Shown here: positions 28,359 to 37,206 of the stretch, one piece after another | How positions within the stretch are numbered: position 1 is the first letter of the stretch | Layout: each line of letters starts with the position of its first letter | Assembly (NCBI RefSeq): GCF_004138285.1 | Contig: NZ_SCFN01000010.1 | Location: 1 to 64,000, forward strand | Origin: Gottfriedia acidiceleris | Lineage (GTDB): Bacteria > Bacillota > Bacilli > Bacillales > Bacillaceae_G | Direction of reading: 5' to 3' | Length of the DNA: 64,000 nucleotides | Position numbers and translations under genes: made by a program | The notes under the pieces: model-generated | What the model saw: the letters and a program-made list of their open reading frames with translations, nothing else | The model's database searches: none | Told to the model about the DNA's origin: nothing

Positions 28359-28399
28359 AGAAAAAGGTCAGATAAGTTAATACTAACTCATCTAACCTT
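28359..28399 (-). terminator. Intrinsic terminator of the phosphatase gene
   Basis: AAGGTCAGATAAGTT (28364-28378) pairs with AACTCATCTAACCTT (28385-28399); T-run on the minus strand. Confidence 0.75.
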
Positions 28400-28409
28400 A
28401 GTAAGCTAT

Positions 28410-29237
28410 CTATTTCATTGGTTGTAAAGCCTTATATCGATCGACTGCTTTTTCATCAGCATTTTTTGACATTTTGTAATGATAGAGCGCATCTTCCCAA
28501 TCTCCATACATTGGATTTGGTAATTGGATATACTTTATGCCTAGGTCCTTTGCAATTTTGTCGACATTATCTTTTCGAGTTTTCAAATCCGCTTTATAAA
28601 AAATATCTGATAAATCGTTTGAATTATCGCCTATTAACATAACAATTTCATGGGTTTTTGCAATCTCTGCTTGTCTCGGTCCTTTTTGAGCTGTATCTGT
28701 TTTAAAAAATAAATGTTTAGAGTCAACATTCGGTAAACCATGTAATTTCATATTTTTAATTGTATCATTTCGTGTTTTTTCAGAACGATTTGTAAGATAA
28801 AAAACATCAACGTTCATTTTTTTCGCTGCGAGCAAGAAATCTTTTGCACCAGGGATTAAATCAGCTTTTGCCATATGGATCCATTCATCCCAGCCTTGTG
28901 GGTAGGAAGTATTATTCTTAATTGACCAAGCTGTATCAGGGGAATTATCAAGGATTGTTTCATCAATGTCTAAAACAACTGCGGCTGGTTTCGCTTTATT
29001 ATTTAATTTATCACTTGCTTTCTTTTTAACCATTGTTTCAGCAAGCTCTTCTTTCGCCTGATTATAAATTTGAACTTGCAAAGCCTTATTTTCCGCAGAG
29101 GATTGAAACCAATTAGTAGACATAACATTATGTTCTTGTGTGCTTCTTGCAAATTCAGCTTTACTAAAACCAATGCCAGCCAAGGAACCAATGGCAAATG
29201 CAAATAAGATAGAGAGAATAATAACAATTTTTTTCAT
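28410..29237 (-). CDS. 5'-nucleotidase / acid phosphatase, lipoprotein e(P4) family
   Basis: 275 aa after aaaggaaaat. An N-terminal hydrophobic helix (residues 3-22) exports or anchors it. HAD-type motifs: VVLDIDETILDN near 88-99 (two catalytic Asp), FYLTNRSEKTR near 151 and LIGDNSNDLSD near 208. Class C phosphatases of this family dephosphorylate extracellular nucleotides. There is no lipobox Cys, so it is probably anchored by the uncleaved helix or secreted. Confidence 0.88.
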   Translation of the reverse strand: MKKIVIILSILFAFAIGSLAGIGFSKAEFARSTQEHNVMSTNWFQSSAENKALQVQIYNQAKEELAETMVKKKASDKLNNKAKPAAVVLDIDETILDNSPDTAWSIKNNTSYPQGWDEWIHMAKADLIPGAKDFLLAAKKMNVDVFYLTNRSEKTRNDTIKNMKLHGLPNVDSKHLFFKTDTAQKGPRQAEIAKTHEIVMLIGDNSNDLSDIFYKADLKTRKDNVDKIAKDLGIKYIQLPNPMYGDWEDALYHYKMSKNADEKAVDRYKALQPMK

Positions 29238-29455
29238 AATATTTTCCTTTCATATTTATTAAATGTACTAGCTAAATAAAAATTAGTTAGTAAATATGAA
29301 AAATTGCTTTTCAAGGTTGTTATTACCTAAAGACTAAAAAATATTCGCCTTTGATTAAAAATTTCATTTACCGTAATTTCGGAAATTTCTGAATTTAGTA
29401 AAGAAAGTGATATGATATAAGAGATTTAAATTTTAAGTTTAAAGGGAGGCTATCG

Positions 29456-29920
29456 ATGACTATTCATTTAAAAATCGTAACAAGAGAAAATTGGGAAGAA
29501 GCTATTAAACTTGAAGTAGATAGAGAACAATTGAATTTTGTTCCTTCGGTTGCAGTATCCATTGCAAAAGTATATATAAAACCAGATGGCGAAAAAGTGG
29601 AATATATCCCATTTGCAATTTATGATGATCAGACAATGGTCGGATTTATTATGCATGCTTTTGAAGAACATACAACAAATAGTTATTGGATAAATGGGTT
29701 TTTAATTGATAAACAGTTTCAAGGTAAAGGTTATGGTAAATTAGCATTTTCTGAAATGATAAAATGGATTGTGAATAAATTTCAGCAATGCAATGAGATT
29801 CGATTAACAGTTCATAAAGATAATAAATTAGCTATGAATTTATATAAGCAATCCGGATTTAATCCGACTGGTGACTACTTTGGGGAAGAAGAAGTTTGGT
29901 ATTACACAATTCAGAGATAA
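29456..29920 (+). CDS. GNAT acetyltransferase, BltD/diamine-acetyltransferase-like
   Basis: 154 aa after aagggaggc. FLIDKQFQGKGYGKLAFSEMI near residues 82-103 is the acetyl-CoA loop, followed by LYKQSGFNPTGDYFGEEEVW, a C-terminus seen in spermine/spermidine-type GNATs such as BltD. The polyamine role is inferred from that similarity. Confidence 0.8.
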   Translation: MTIHLKIVTRENWEEAIKLEVDREQLNFVPSVAVSIAKVYIKPDGEKVEYIPFAIYDDQTMVGFIMHAFEEHTTNSYWINGFLIDKQFQGKGYGKLAFSEMIKWIVNKFQQCNEIRLTVHKDNKLAMNLYKQSGFNPTGDYFGEEEVWYYTIQR

Positions 29921-30038
29921 CTGAATTTAACGTATTATTATTTTATGAATATTATGTGAACATTTTTTTAGATGATAGGAATTAGTACCTATTTTCAAGA
30001 AATAGTTGGGTATGTCAAAAAGTAGGGGTTTTTACGCT

Positions 30039-30890
30039 ATGGAGAAATGGGAACGAAGACTAATTAATACGAAACGAGGTACATTTGAAGTATTTTGTAA
30101 AGGTGAGGGAGAGCCTTTATGTGTAACACATAATTACTCTGAGTTTAATGATACAGGAGATTATTTTGCAAATTCATTTACTAAATTATTTAAAGTATTT
30201 TTAATAAATTTAAGAGAAACGGGTAATTCTGAAAAAGCACATTTTCCTTATGAATTAAGTATGTTAGAAACAATTTTTGATTTAGAAGAAATTAGGAAAA
30301 CGTTAGGTTTTTCATCCTGGAATTTTGCTGGACATTCTACCGGTGGAATGCTTGGAATCATTTATGGGATCTATTTTTCAAATTCTTTAAATCATAATAT
30401 TATTGTTGGAGCTGCAGCAAGAGACTATTCAACATTTTCAAAAAACTGTATTTATAACAGGACTCATCCACAATTTAATAAAATGCAAGAATTAATTGAA
30501 AGACTAAAAGGTAATGCATTGTCTAATGAAGAAAGAGTAGCTCTATCAATTGAGCGGACAAAGCTATCTTTACATAAGCCTGAACGATATCATGAATATT
30601 TTAATTTACCAATCTCTAAAAAAATGTCTGTAATTAGACTAAATTACTTTAATAGGGAATATCAAATTTACGATGTAACAAAAAAATTAGCATTAATAAG
30701 CTGTTCAACTTTAATCATTTGTGGCAAACATGATGTACAATGCCCAATCGAATATTCAGAAGAAATGGCTGAAGGAATTGCAAATTCGAAATTAGTCATT
30801 TTAAATGAAAGTAATCATTATCCATTTTTAGAAGAGAAGGAACTATTTTTTAAGGAAGTAAAACAATTTACTAAAAAAAACCTTGACTAA
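30039..30890 (+). CDS. Alpha/beta-fold hydrolase
   Basis: 283 aa from the ATG at 30039, ten bases after tagggg; earlier in-frame starts (TTG 30006, ATG 30012) have no ribosome site. Nucleophile elbow GHSTGGMLG near residue 98, CGKHDVQCP near 230, and catalytic His in ESNHYPFLEE near 262. Substrate unknown. Followed by a tiny membrane-protein gene 40 bases downstream. Confidence 0.8.
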   Translation: MEKWERRLINTKRGTFEVFCKGEGEPLCVTHNYSEFNDTGDYFANSFTKLFKVFLINLRETGNSEKAHFPYELSMLETIFDLEEIRKTLGFSSWNFAGHSTGGMLGIIYGIYFSNSLNHNIIVGAAARDYSTFSKNCIYNRTHPQFNKMQELIERLKGNALSNEERVALSIERTKLSLHKPERYHEYFNLPISKKMSVIRLNYFNREYQIYDVTKKLALISCSTLIICGKHDVQCPIEYSEEMAEGIANSKLVILNESNHYPFLEEKELFFKEVKQFTKKNLD

Positions 30891-30930
30891 AATATGTCTG
30901 AAATTTATTAGTTTTTAAGGAGAATATAAA

Positions 30931-31083
30931 ATGAATTTGCCAATCCTTTTCGTAATTATTGCGTTAGTTTTATCATTAGTTTGTGGTTCTGGATTTAGCC
31001 CATTGTTAATAACAAATGTTTTACTTGCCTTAATCGCAGGTATATTATATGAACGAAGAGAAGAAAAACAAGTTAAGGAATAA
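30931..31083 (+). CDS. Small membrane protein, 50 aa
   Basis: ATG 30931 follows AAGGAG by eight bases and ends at TAA 31081-31083. One long hydrophobic stretch (residues 3-42) is followed by a charged tail (YERREEKQVKE). It sits 24 bases before a phosphatase gene, so they are probably cotranscribed. No known family. Confidence 0.65.
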   Translation: MNLPILFVIIALVLSLVCGSGFSPLLITNVLLALIAGILYERREEKQVKE

Positions 31084-31107
31084 TTTACTAAAGCTGGAGG
31101 ACTAAAG

Positions 31108-31731
31108 TTGTTAACAATTTATTTAACAAGACACGGTGAAACGGTGTGGAATATCGAAAATCGATTACAGGGATCAAAAGATTCAGAACTTACTGCTAGT
31201 GGGATTAGTGATGCTAAATTATTAAGTAAAAAATTAGCTAAAGTGAGTTTTAGTAAAATATATACTAGTTCGAGTAAACGTGCAGTAACAACTGCACATA
31301 TTTTAAAAAACAATCCCTCCATTCCAATTATTGAGGAAGATGATTTAAAAGAAATTAATTTTGGCGATTGGGAAGGTAAAACGAAAAAAGAAATCAATGA
31401 GTGCTTTGAAAATGAATTCGAATCGCTTTGGAAAACACCACATTTATACGACCATAGTCGAAATCAGGGTGAGAGTTTACTCGACTTAAGAGAAAGAGTA
31501 GGCAATGTAATTCAGAACATTATAAAATCAAATGAAGAAGGAAATATATTAATTGTTACACATGCAGTTGTTTTGGCAACAATTGTAGCTCATTTAAAAC
31601 AATCACCTATTGAAAAATTATGGGATCTACCTTATGTCCACGGAACAAGTTTAACGATTATTAATTTTGGTGAGGATAAAGAGTTGGAATTTGAAGTACT
31701 TTGCGATACAACTCATTTGGATCGTATTTAA
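31108..31731 (+). CDS. Histidine phosphatase (phosphoglycerate-mutase-like) family protein
   Basis: 207 aa from a TTG at 31108 after ggagg. Catalytic TRHGET at residues 7-12, second conserved Arg in SSKRAVTTA near 57, Glu in EINFGDWEG near 83, and His in VTHAVVLA near 150. Probably a broad-specificity or cobalamin-type (CobC) phosphatase; the actual substrate is not evident. Confidence 0.87.
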   Translation: MLTIYLTRHGETVWNIENRLQGSKDSELTASGISDAKLLSKKLAKVSFSKIYTSSSKRAVTTAHILKNNPSIPIIEEDDLKEINFGDWEGKTKKEINECFENEFESLWKTPHLYDHSRNQGESLLDLRERVGNVIQNIIKSNEEGNILIVTHAVVLATIVAHLKQSPIEKLWDLPYVHGTSLTIINFGEDKELEFEVLCDTTHLDRI

Positions 31732-31751
31732 TGTTTTTACTAAAATATGTT

Positions 31752-31784
31752 AGCCTACCTAATTAAAAATAGGTAGGCCTTTTA
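31752..31784 (+). terminator. Intrinsic terminator
   Basis: GCCTACCTA and TAGGTAGGC arms around aattaaaaa, then TTTT. Located between convergent genes. Confidence 0.8.
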
Positions 31785-31787
31785 TGA

Positions 31788-32252
31788 TCAAATTGATTGG
31801 AAAGATTTTTCATTTTTATTGAATTTGCTAACTTCTTGATCAATCACTTTAATTAATAGGATTGTAACTAATACAAAAACAACGTCTATAAAATAGATTA
31901 ATATATTTAAATAAGTTTCCTGTAGCATAATGCCAAGCATTGCTCCCATCATTCCACCCATAATTCCCGCAGTTATTCCTTCTAATACAGCCATTAATGA
32001 TAATGGTTTACCAGTTAAGTATCCTATTAATATGCCCGCAGACATTGAAATAATTGTGGGGATCGTTAAATCTGTATTCCGAAAAAAAATACCAAAGATT
32101 GTACCCACAGTGACACTTGTCATCATTGAATTCGTCATACTGATCATTTTTCCGGCTGTACAAGAAAGTTTTTCTTTTTTTCTATTTGCGATTAGAATGA
32201 CATATGATGAAAGTAGAACAGTTAATACAATGCTAGCCCATTCTAAGAACAT
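31788..32252 (-). CDS. Multi-helix membrane protein with glycine-zipper segment
   Basis: 154 aa after agggaggag. Four to five hydrophobic helices; one reads GITAGIMGGMMGAMLGIML, a Gly/Met-rich zipper. A single Cys lies near residue 31. Unknown function. It lies beside a YtkA-like lipoprotein relic and a cupredoxin gene; the Met-rich helix would fit copper or heme-export neighbourhoods, but that is only suggestive. Confidence 0.65.
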   Translation of the reverse strand: MFLEWASIVLTVLLSSYVILIANRKKEKLSCTAGKMISMTNSMMTSVTVGTIFGIFFRNTDLTIPTIISMSAGILIGYLTGKPLSLMAVLEGITAGIMGGMMGAMLGIMLQETYLNILIYFIDVVFVLVTILLIKVIDQEVSKFNKNEKSFQSI

Positions 32253-32452
32253 TAAGTTAAACTCCTCCCTATGTTGGATCCTTAGTTGTTTGAGTTATAA
32301 TGTTCAATTATATGTTGAAAAAGCTTAATTGTATGAATGAGATAAGAATAATTTTATTTTTATTTATACTTTTACTTTTTTATCACAAAATTTACTTAAC
32401 TTTTTTTAGTAAAGTAAGGGTGAGGATTTTATCGGAAAAAGGAGTGATGTAA

Positions 32453-32834
32453 ATGAAGAAATTATTTTACATATTCATAACCTTGTTATGTATTTTACTA
32501 ATTTGTTCTGGCTGTGGAAAAAAAGCTGAAATTAAATCGAGCCCTTTTTTAGATCATATTAAATTATCAATTAACGAAAAAAAAAATAACAAATAAAAAC
32601 CATACATATGTATATCAAGTAAATTTAGTAAATTCAGATGGAAAAGAAGTAGATGTAGATTCGGTTAATTTTAAAATGGAAATGAAAAGTATGAATCATC
32701 ATGTTGAAGCGAGTATGAAGAAAATAAATAAAGGTATATATGAAGTGAGTTTAGAACTCCCAATGGAAGGGACTTGGAGTAAACAAATTACTCTAAAAAA
32801 GGGTAAAAATGAACGTAAAGTATCAATTAGATAA
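32453..32834 (+). pseudogene. FixH/YtkA-like lipoprotein broken in a poly(A) tract
   Basis: ATG 32453 follows aaaaggagtgatg. The first frame encodes a signal peptide ending near LICSGCGKK and stops at 32594-32596. After a run of ten A (32577-32586), the next frame continues without interruption as NHTYVYQVNLVNSDGKEV, MNHHVEASMKKI and PMEGTWSKQITLKKG to TAA 32832-32834, a YtkA-like beta domain. Removing one A restores a 126-aa protein. It may be a real frameshift, a phase-variable tract or a read error. Confidence 0.7.
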
Positions 32835-32845
32835 AGATGAATAAG

Positions 32846-32895
32846 AAAAAAGATAGTAAATTTAGTAAGCTAGACTATTTTTACTATCTTTTTTC
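32846..32895. terminator. Bidirectional intrinsic terminator
   Basis: AAAAAAGATAGTAAA (32846-32860) and TTTACTATCTTTTTT (32880-32894) between convergent genes. Confidence 0.85.
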
Positions 32896-32957
32896 ATGAA
32901 ATACAATTGGTTGTCCATTTAAGCCAGGTCGGTATACCTGCTTTTGTTATTAAATAA

Positions 32958-33398
32958 TTAATCTACAACAATATAACCAATCATTGGTGCCCCGTCATGA
33001 GAATGAGTATCACAAATTAATCGGTATGTACCTTCTTTTTTAAAGAATAAAGGTACTTCAGTCGTTTTACCTTTGGCAACTACACCCGTGATATTCGTTC
33101 CTTCGATATGAAAACTATGTTCTTTTCCGTTTATTCCATGAATTTTTAAATTTACTTTTTGGTTTTTTTCAATAACAATCGTACCTGGATCCCATCTATA
33201 GGCTTCAATTTCCGTTCCATCATCTAGCTTTGTACTAAATTCGGCTGTGATCATATCGATGTCTATTGTTTTTACGTGCTGCTGCTCTACTGCAGTTTGA
33301 ACTGAATTTGGTGTTAAGTAATACCAACCACTTAATCCAATAACTACAAGGAGAAAGCAAATTAATAACCATTTTTTCTTAATAAAAATAAAGTGCAT
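32958..33398 (-). CDS. Membrane-anchored cupredoxin-domain protein
   Basis: 146 aa after ggaggtgtctt. One N-terminal helix (residues 9-28) anchors it outside the membrane. The rest is a cupredoxin fold with likely copper ligands His in EHSFHIEG near 95 and Cys, His and Met in RLICDTHSHDGAPMIG near 125-140. Similar domains occur in quinol or cytochrome oxidase subunit II and in nitrosocyanin-like proteins. Role: electron transfer or copper handling outside the cell. Confidence 0.82.
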   Translation of the reverse strand: MHFIFIKKKWLLICFLLVVIGLSGWYYLTPNSVQTAVEQQHVKTIDIDMITAEFSTKLDDGTEIEAYRWDPGTIVIEKNQKVNLKIHGINGKEHSFHIEGTNITGVVAKGKTTEVPLFFKKEGTYRLICDTHSHDGAPMIGYIVVD

Positions 33399-33600
33399 AA
33401 GACACCTCCAAAAATAATTTCATATTATAAAATATGCTTATCCTATTAATAACTTGTCTAATAATTCTACTTTCGTAAATTACATAATTATTTCTTTTAT
33501 TCATAATGTAATAGAAGGGAATAATTACTAAATTTGGATTATTCAAGATTGGTAATCTACTATATAATGGAAATGTAGTAATTTTTTTGGAGGGGATCTG

Positions 33601-34356
33601 ATGTTTAAAAAAGTACTAGCTAGACTAGGAATTGGAGCTGCTACGGTAAATACAATTATTCATACGAGAGATTTATATCCAGGAAAAAATGTTGAAGGTG
33701 TAGTTGAAATTAAAGGTGGTTCAGTTGCACAAGAAATTAATCATATTGGGCTTAAATTAAAGTCTTATGCTAAAAAGAAAAGTGGAGACGATGAGGTAAA
33801 CGTTAAAATCCAACTACATGAAGAACGTGTATCAGGCAAAATGAAAATTGAAGCGAATGAACAAAAAGTAATTCCTTTTTCGTTCCAACTGCCATTTTAC
33901 ACACCGATTACAATAAGACATGGCCAAGTTTGGATTGAGACTGATTTAGATATAGATTTAAGTATAGACCCTACTGATACTGATTTCTTAAAGGTTCATG
34001 CACATGAAGAATTAGCAAATTTTGTTGAAGCATTTACAATTCTTGGCTTCCGTTTACGTCAGGTTGAGGTGGAGGCTCAAAATGGTCGATTCTATCAAGA
34101 GTGGGAGTTTGTTCCAAGCTCAAAAAGAGAATGGCGATTTGATGAAATTGAATGTATGATTGAACCGAATAAAGATGGTCTGTTTATGATGGTAGGAGTA
34201 GATAAAGCTGGTTCACATCGTGGTTTAACAGGTTTACTACAAGAATCACTAGGATTAGATGAAAAGAAAACATCACTTAGCTTTAAAAATGAGCAACTTA
34301 AAGATGCGCAATCAATTGCAAAAACGGTTAGGGCATTTTTACAACAATATAACTAA
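33601..34356 (+). CDS. spo0M: Sporulation-control protein Spo0M
   Basis: 251 aa after ggagggg. The N-terminus MFKKVLARLGIGAATVNTII and the arrestin-like beta domain (YPGKNVEGVVEIKGG; IPFSFQLPFYTPIT) match Spo0M, length close to the known 258 aa. Spo0M influences stage 0 sporulation and cell division; in B. subtilis it is under SigW/SigH-type control. Single gene with terminator. Confidence 0.92.
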   Translation: MFKKVLARLGIGAATVNTIIHTRDLYPGKNVEGVVEIKGGSVAQEINHIGLKLKSYAKKKSGDDEVNVKIQLHEERVSGKMKIEANEQKVIPFSFQLPFYTPITIRHGQVWIETDLDIDLSIDPTDTDFLKVHAHEELANFVEAFTILGFRLRQVEVEAQNGRFYQEWEFVPSSKREWRFDEIECMIEPNKDGLFMMVGVDKAGSHRGLTGLLQESLGLDEKKTSLSFKNEQLKDAQSIAKTVRAFLQQYN

Positions 34357-34358
34357 AT

Positions 34359-34400
34359 AAAAAGTAAGAGACAGTTATTGTCTCTTACTTTTTATTTTTT
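34359..34400 (+). terminator. Strong intrinsic terminator
   Basis: AAAAAGTAAGAGACA and TGTCTCTTACTTTTT form a perfect 15-bp stem. Confidence 0.88.
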
Positions 34401-34535
34401 ACAAAGTCGGAAATTCTCATTCTTTAGACTGAATTTAAATGGAATTTATAATAAAAACTATCCGTATAAGAATTTATAGAATACAATAGTATTTACTAGA
34501 AAAAATTAACATTTTTATGTTGAAAAGGAGTTTTT

Positions 34536-34832
34536 ATGAAATCTAACGTTAAAAATATGAAATGGATTTCGGGTGGTTTTGAAGCTTTACTCGGTATACC
34601 TGTTTTAGGTGGTTCAATCGTTATTGGTTTTGGTTATACGCCATTATTTATAGCTTTAATCCTCCATATTATTACACTCGTGTTAGCGAAAAAAGCTGGT
34701 GTCTCTGCTAGTGGAAATATATTTGGAATAATAACATCTTGTCTTGCATGGATTCCTATTTTAGGAATGATCATGCATATTCTCTCAGCCATTTTTATTT
34801 TGATTGGTGCGGCTACTCAACGTTCAAAATAG
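34536..34832 (+). CDS. Small membrane protein, 98 aa
   Basis: ATG 34536 after aaaaggag. Three hydrophobic helices separated by short turns, with GIPVLGGSIVIGFGY and WIPILGMIMHILSAIF. Similar small hydrophobic proteins are common in Bacillus but have no assigned role. A hairpin AAGACTAAC-ttcac-GTTAGTCTT follows at 34894-34916. Confidence 0.7.
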   Translation: MKSNVKNMKWISGGFEALLGIPVLGGSIVIGFGYTPLFIALILHIITLVLAKKAGVSASGNIFGIITSCLAWIPILGMIMHILSAIFILIGAATQRSK

Positions 34833-34934
34833 ACTGATTTTTAAATGAAGTTATTGGCTTATTAATAGGATTTATGTTTGTGACTAAGTACAAGACTAAC
34901 TTCACGTTAGTCTTTCAATTATTTTTAAGAAAGA

Positions 34935-35240
34935 GTGGTAAAGTTGGTCTTTTTCTTAATCAGTGGTTTTTTCATTCTTCTTATTGTAGGAATCGTATTA
35001 ATTGTAAAGGGTTTTTTAGTAAAAGGACTAATATTGATTAGCGCAAGTATTGTTTTCGGAATTGTAATGATTATTTACTATGAACGGAGAAGAAAGAATA
35101 GAAGAGGAATCGATTGGTGTGATTGCGGTGATTTTGGTTTTATACCAGATTGTGACATCCCTGATTGTCATCATCACACGCCTGATTGCACACCAGATTG
35201 TGCACCCGATTGTGATTGTAGTCCGGATTGTCCAAGCTAA
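34935..35240 (+). CDS. Two-helix membrane protein with Pro-Asp-Cys repeat tail
   Basis: 101 aa from GTG 34935 (TTG 34944 possible). Two helices (about 5-25 and 29-48), a basic RRRKNRRG segment, then a tail of 40 residues with ten Cys, arranged as CDCGD, repeated PDC units and a HHH cluster. The Cys/His/Asp density suggests metal binding or disulfide-linked assembly. Unknown family. Fourteen bases upstream of a DUF2085 gene, so probably cotranscribed. Confidence 0.7.
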   Translation: MVKLVFFLISGFFILLIVGIVLIVKGFLVKGLILISASIVFGIVMIIYYERRRKNRRGIDWCDCGDFGFIPDCDIPDCHHHTPDCTPDCAPDCDCSPDCPS

Positions 35241-35254
35241 TAGGGGGATAAATT

Positions 35255-35578
35255 TTGATTTTTAATTGGATTCCTTGTCATCGTAAGCAAGAAAGGTCAT
35301 TTCATATAGGCTCTTATACTTTTCCACTTTGTGCAAGATGTTCTGCAGTATTAATTGGTTATTTGTTTCTTCCATTTTTATTTATGATCTCATCATTACT
35401 ACTTTGGTGGTATATACCCTTATTAATGATGCCATTATTAATTGACGGATATACCCAGAAATGGAATTGGCGGGAAAGTAATAATTATTTACGTTTCATA
35501 ACTGGATTACTATTTGGCATTGCTCAGACAATATTGATTATAAGGTTTGTTCTTTTTTTGACAAAAATTCTTATGTAA
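35255..35578 (+). CDS. DUF2085-family membrane protein
   Basis: 107 aa from TTG 35255 after taggggg. Conserved family residues: CHRKQERSFHIGSYTFPLCA near residues 8-27 with the CARC pair, then three helices. DUF2085 proteins carry Cys/His pairs at the membrane face; function unknown. The Cys-rich partner upstream makes a joint metal or redox role plausible. Confidence 0.82.
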   Translation: MIFNWIPCHRKQERSFHIGSYTFPLCARCSAVLIGYLFLPFLFMISSLLLWWYIPLLMMPLLIDGYTQKWNWRESNNYLRFITGLLFGIAQTILIIRFVLFLTKILM

Positions 35579-35660
35579 CTTATACATCATAATTTTTATG
35601 AATTTTTTCCTCCATGATTGGTTAAAGTACACTTAGATTCTTTTCTAAGGAGGAATAAAA

Positions 35661-35792
35661 ATGGAAGATACTCATGAGTTTGTAGAAAAATTACATGAAA
35701 AACAAAGAAAAGACCAAAAAAATAAAGAACATCAAGGTAATGGAACACCAAACGAAAAATTACCTACTAAGCAACATGGAACAAATAAATAA
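35661..35792 (+). CDS. DUF4023-type small hydrophilic protein, 43 aa
   Basis: ATG 35661 directly after AAGGAGGAATAAAA. The peptide is charged and rich in Lys/Gln/His (HEFVEKLHEKQRKDQK, ending KLPTKQHG), matching the short DUF4023 proteins of Bacillus, whose role is unknown but which resemble small spore proteins. Confidence 0.75.
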   Translation: MEDTHEFVEKLHEKQRKDQKNKEHQGNGTPNEKLPTKQHGTNK

Positions 35793-35797
35793 TTGAA

Positions 35798-35873
35798 GGT
35801 GGCCGTGACTAAAGTCATGGCTTTTCTATTTTTGACTTTTAAAGAAAGAAGACAACAAGTTGTCTTCCTTCTT
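35798..35873. terminator. Two terminator hairpins between convergent small genes
   Basis: GCCGTGACT / AGTCATGGC (35802-35821) with T-rich sequence on the plus strand, and a hairpin around gaagacaac-aa-gttgtcttc (35842-35873) that could serve the minus-strand gene. Confidence 0.65.
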
Positions 35874-35890
35874 GTTTAATATCCATAAAA

Positions 35891-36043
35891 TTACCACTTA
35901 TGAGCCTTAGCATCACTTTTTAAAATGATTGTGTTTTGAGACATCATAGTATGGCCGTTTACTTGCGATTTAGCGCGTTTAGGTCTCGTCCAATTGTGGT
36001 AAAACTTCTGAGAATGTGGATCTAAATGATTTTTTATTGTCAT
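35891..36043 (-). CDS. YpzG-like small protein, 50 aa
   Basis: ATG at 36043 after agaggtgaatcaaac; stop at 35891-35893. The core HNWTRPKRAKSQVNGHTMMS followed by NTIILKS resembles the YpzG family of small Bacillus proteins, which share a W..PK.AK.QVNG motif and are probably spore-associated. Too short for ordinary gene calling, but the ribosome site and motif are convincing. Confidence 0.75.
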   Translation of the reverse strand: MTIKNHLDPHSQKFYHNWTRPKRAKSQVNGHTMMSQNTIILKSDAKAHKW

Positions 36044-36305
36044 GTTTGATTCACCTCTAAGTTAATTTAGGATATCTGTGATATTCAACTGAATATCGTA
36101 TTTAGTATTTGAAAATTAGTTGAAAATGATACAAGTATTAAAAACTTAATTAAATATAGAAATAAAGCATATTGAAACTTAGGAGTAGTCCACCTATGCC
36201 TCAATTAGTTTTTAGTATAAATCGATATTATTCTTTGAAGGAATTATAAAAATTTTATTGAATTCTTTTAAATTCTAAATAAATTTTTTTGAAAGGATTC
36301 AAAAT

Positions 36306-37164
36306 ATGGAAAAATTATTAATAAATATATTAAATCAATATCCATTGTCACTAGAGTCTATTGTAGTTGAAAAAGAATTGAATCCACAAAGTTGGTATAA
36401 CGATAAACATTATAAGATTTTTGTTAACAATTACGATTATTCAGCTAGATTTATCAGTATGCAACGCTCAAATAATGAGTTTTTTGGTGAACTTTCAGAT
36501 GAAATTATAGAAGATCAAATAAAATTCACAGAGTTTTTAGGTGAAAATAATATACCATTCATGCAAGTTGTGAAAACCAAAAAGAATGATCGTTTTTTGA
36601 GCGTATTAATTGATAATCGAACGTATCGTTTTATATTATTTAAATGGATAGATAGAATACATATTTCTACTTTTAATGATTCGATAGCAGAAGTGGATGG
36701 AGAAATGGAAGCCAAATTTCATTCAACTTCAGCAGAATATGCTAAAGCACATACGAGTCAATTTGACTTTATTATTCAATCAGATATGAACCCATTAAAT
36801 ATCATATGGAGTAAAGATGATTTATGCATAAAAGGAATAATCGATTTCGAATCAATTACATATGTTGATCGAACTCGAGGGATTAGCTTGGTTAATTAAA
36901 TGGTATTCAAAAACAAACGAGAATACTTCATTCTACGTTTCAAAGACTTTAGTTGACAAATTTTTGACTAAATACAGTGACTATATTCAGATTGGGTCTG
37001 AGCATATTGAAAGACTTTCTTCATTACTTTGGTTAACAGGATGTATAAATTGGAATTTCTTCAACACAACCTATGGACTAATCAAAACGAACGAAAATAA
37101 CTTAAACAAACATTTAGATTACTATTTGCAAAGAGGAAAAAAATTAGAAGCATTATTACGATAA
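36306..37164 (+). pseudogene. Aminoglycoside-phosphotransferase-like kinase, frameshifted
   Basis: The first frame (36306-36899) gives a kinase N-lobe and a catalytic-loop-like QSDMNPLNIIWS, then IDFESITYVD, the metal-binding Asp region. At about 36880 the frame is lost; the overlapping frame continues ELEGLAWLIKWYSKTNENTS to 37164, the usual helical end of the fold. The expected HxD of the catalytic loop reads SDM, and a middle section appears shortened. Probably inactive. Its neighbour is a GalT-like gene 42 bases downstream. Confidence 0.65.
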
Positions 37165-37206
37165 TGATATTGTTAATATAATTATTTATTCAAAGGGGAA
37201 ACCGTG

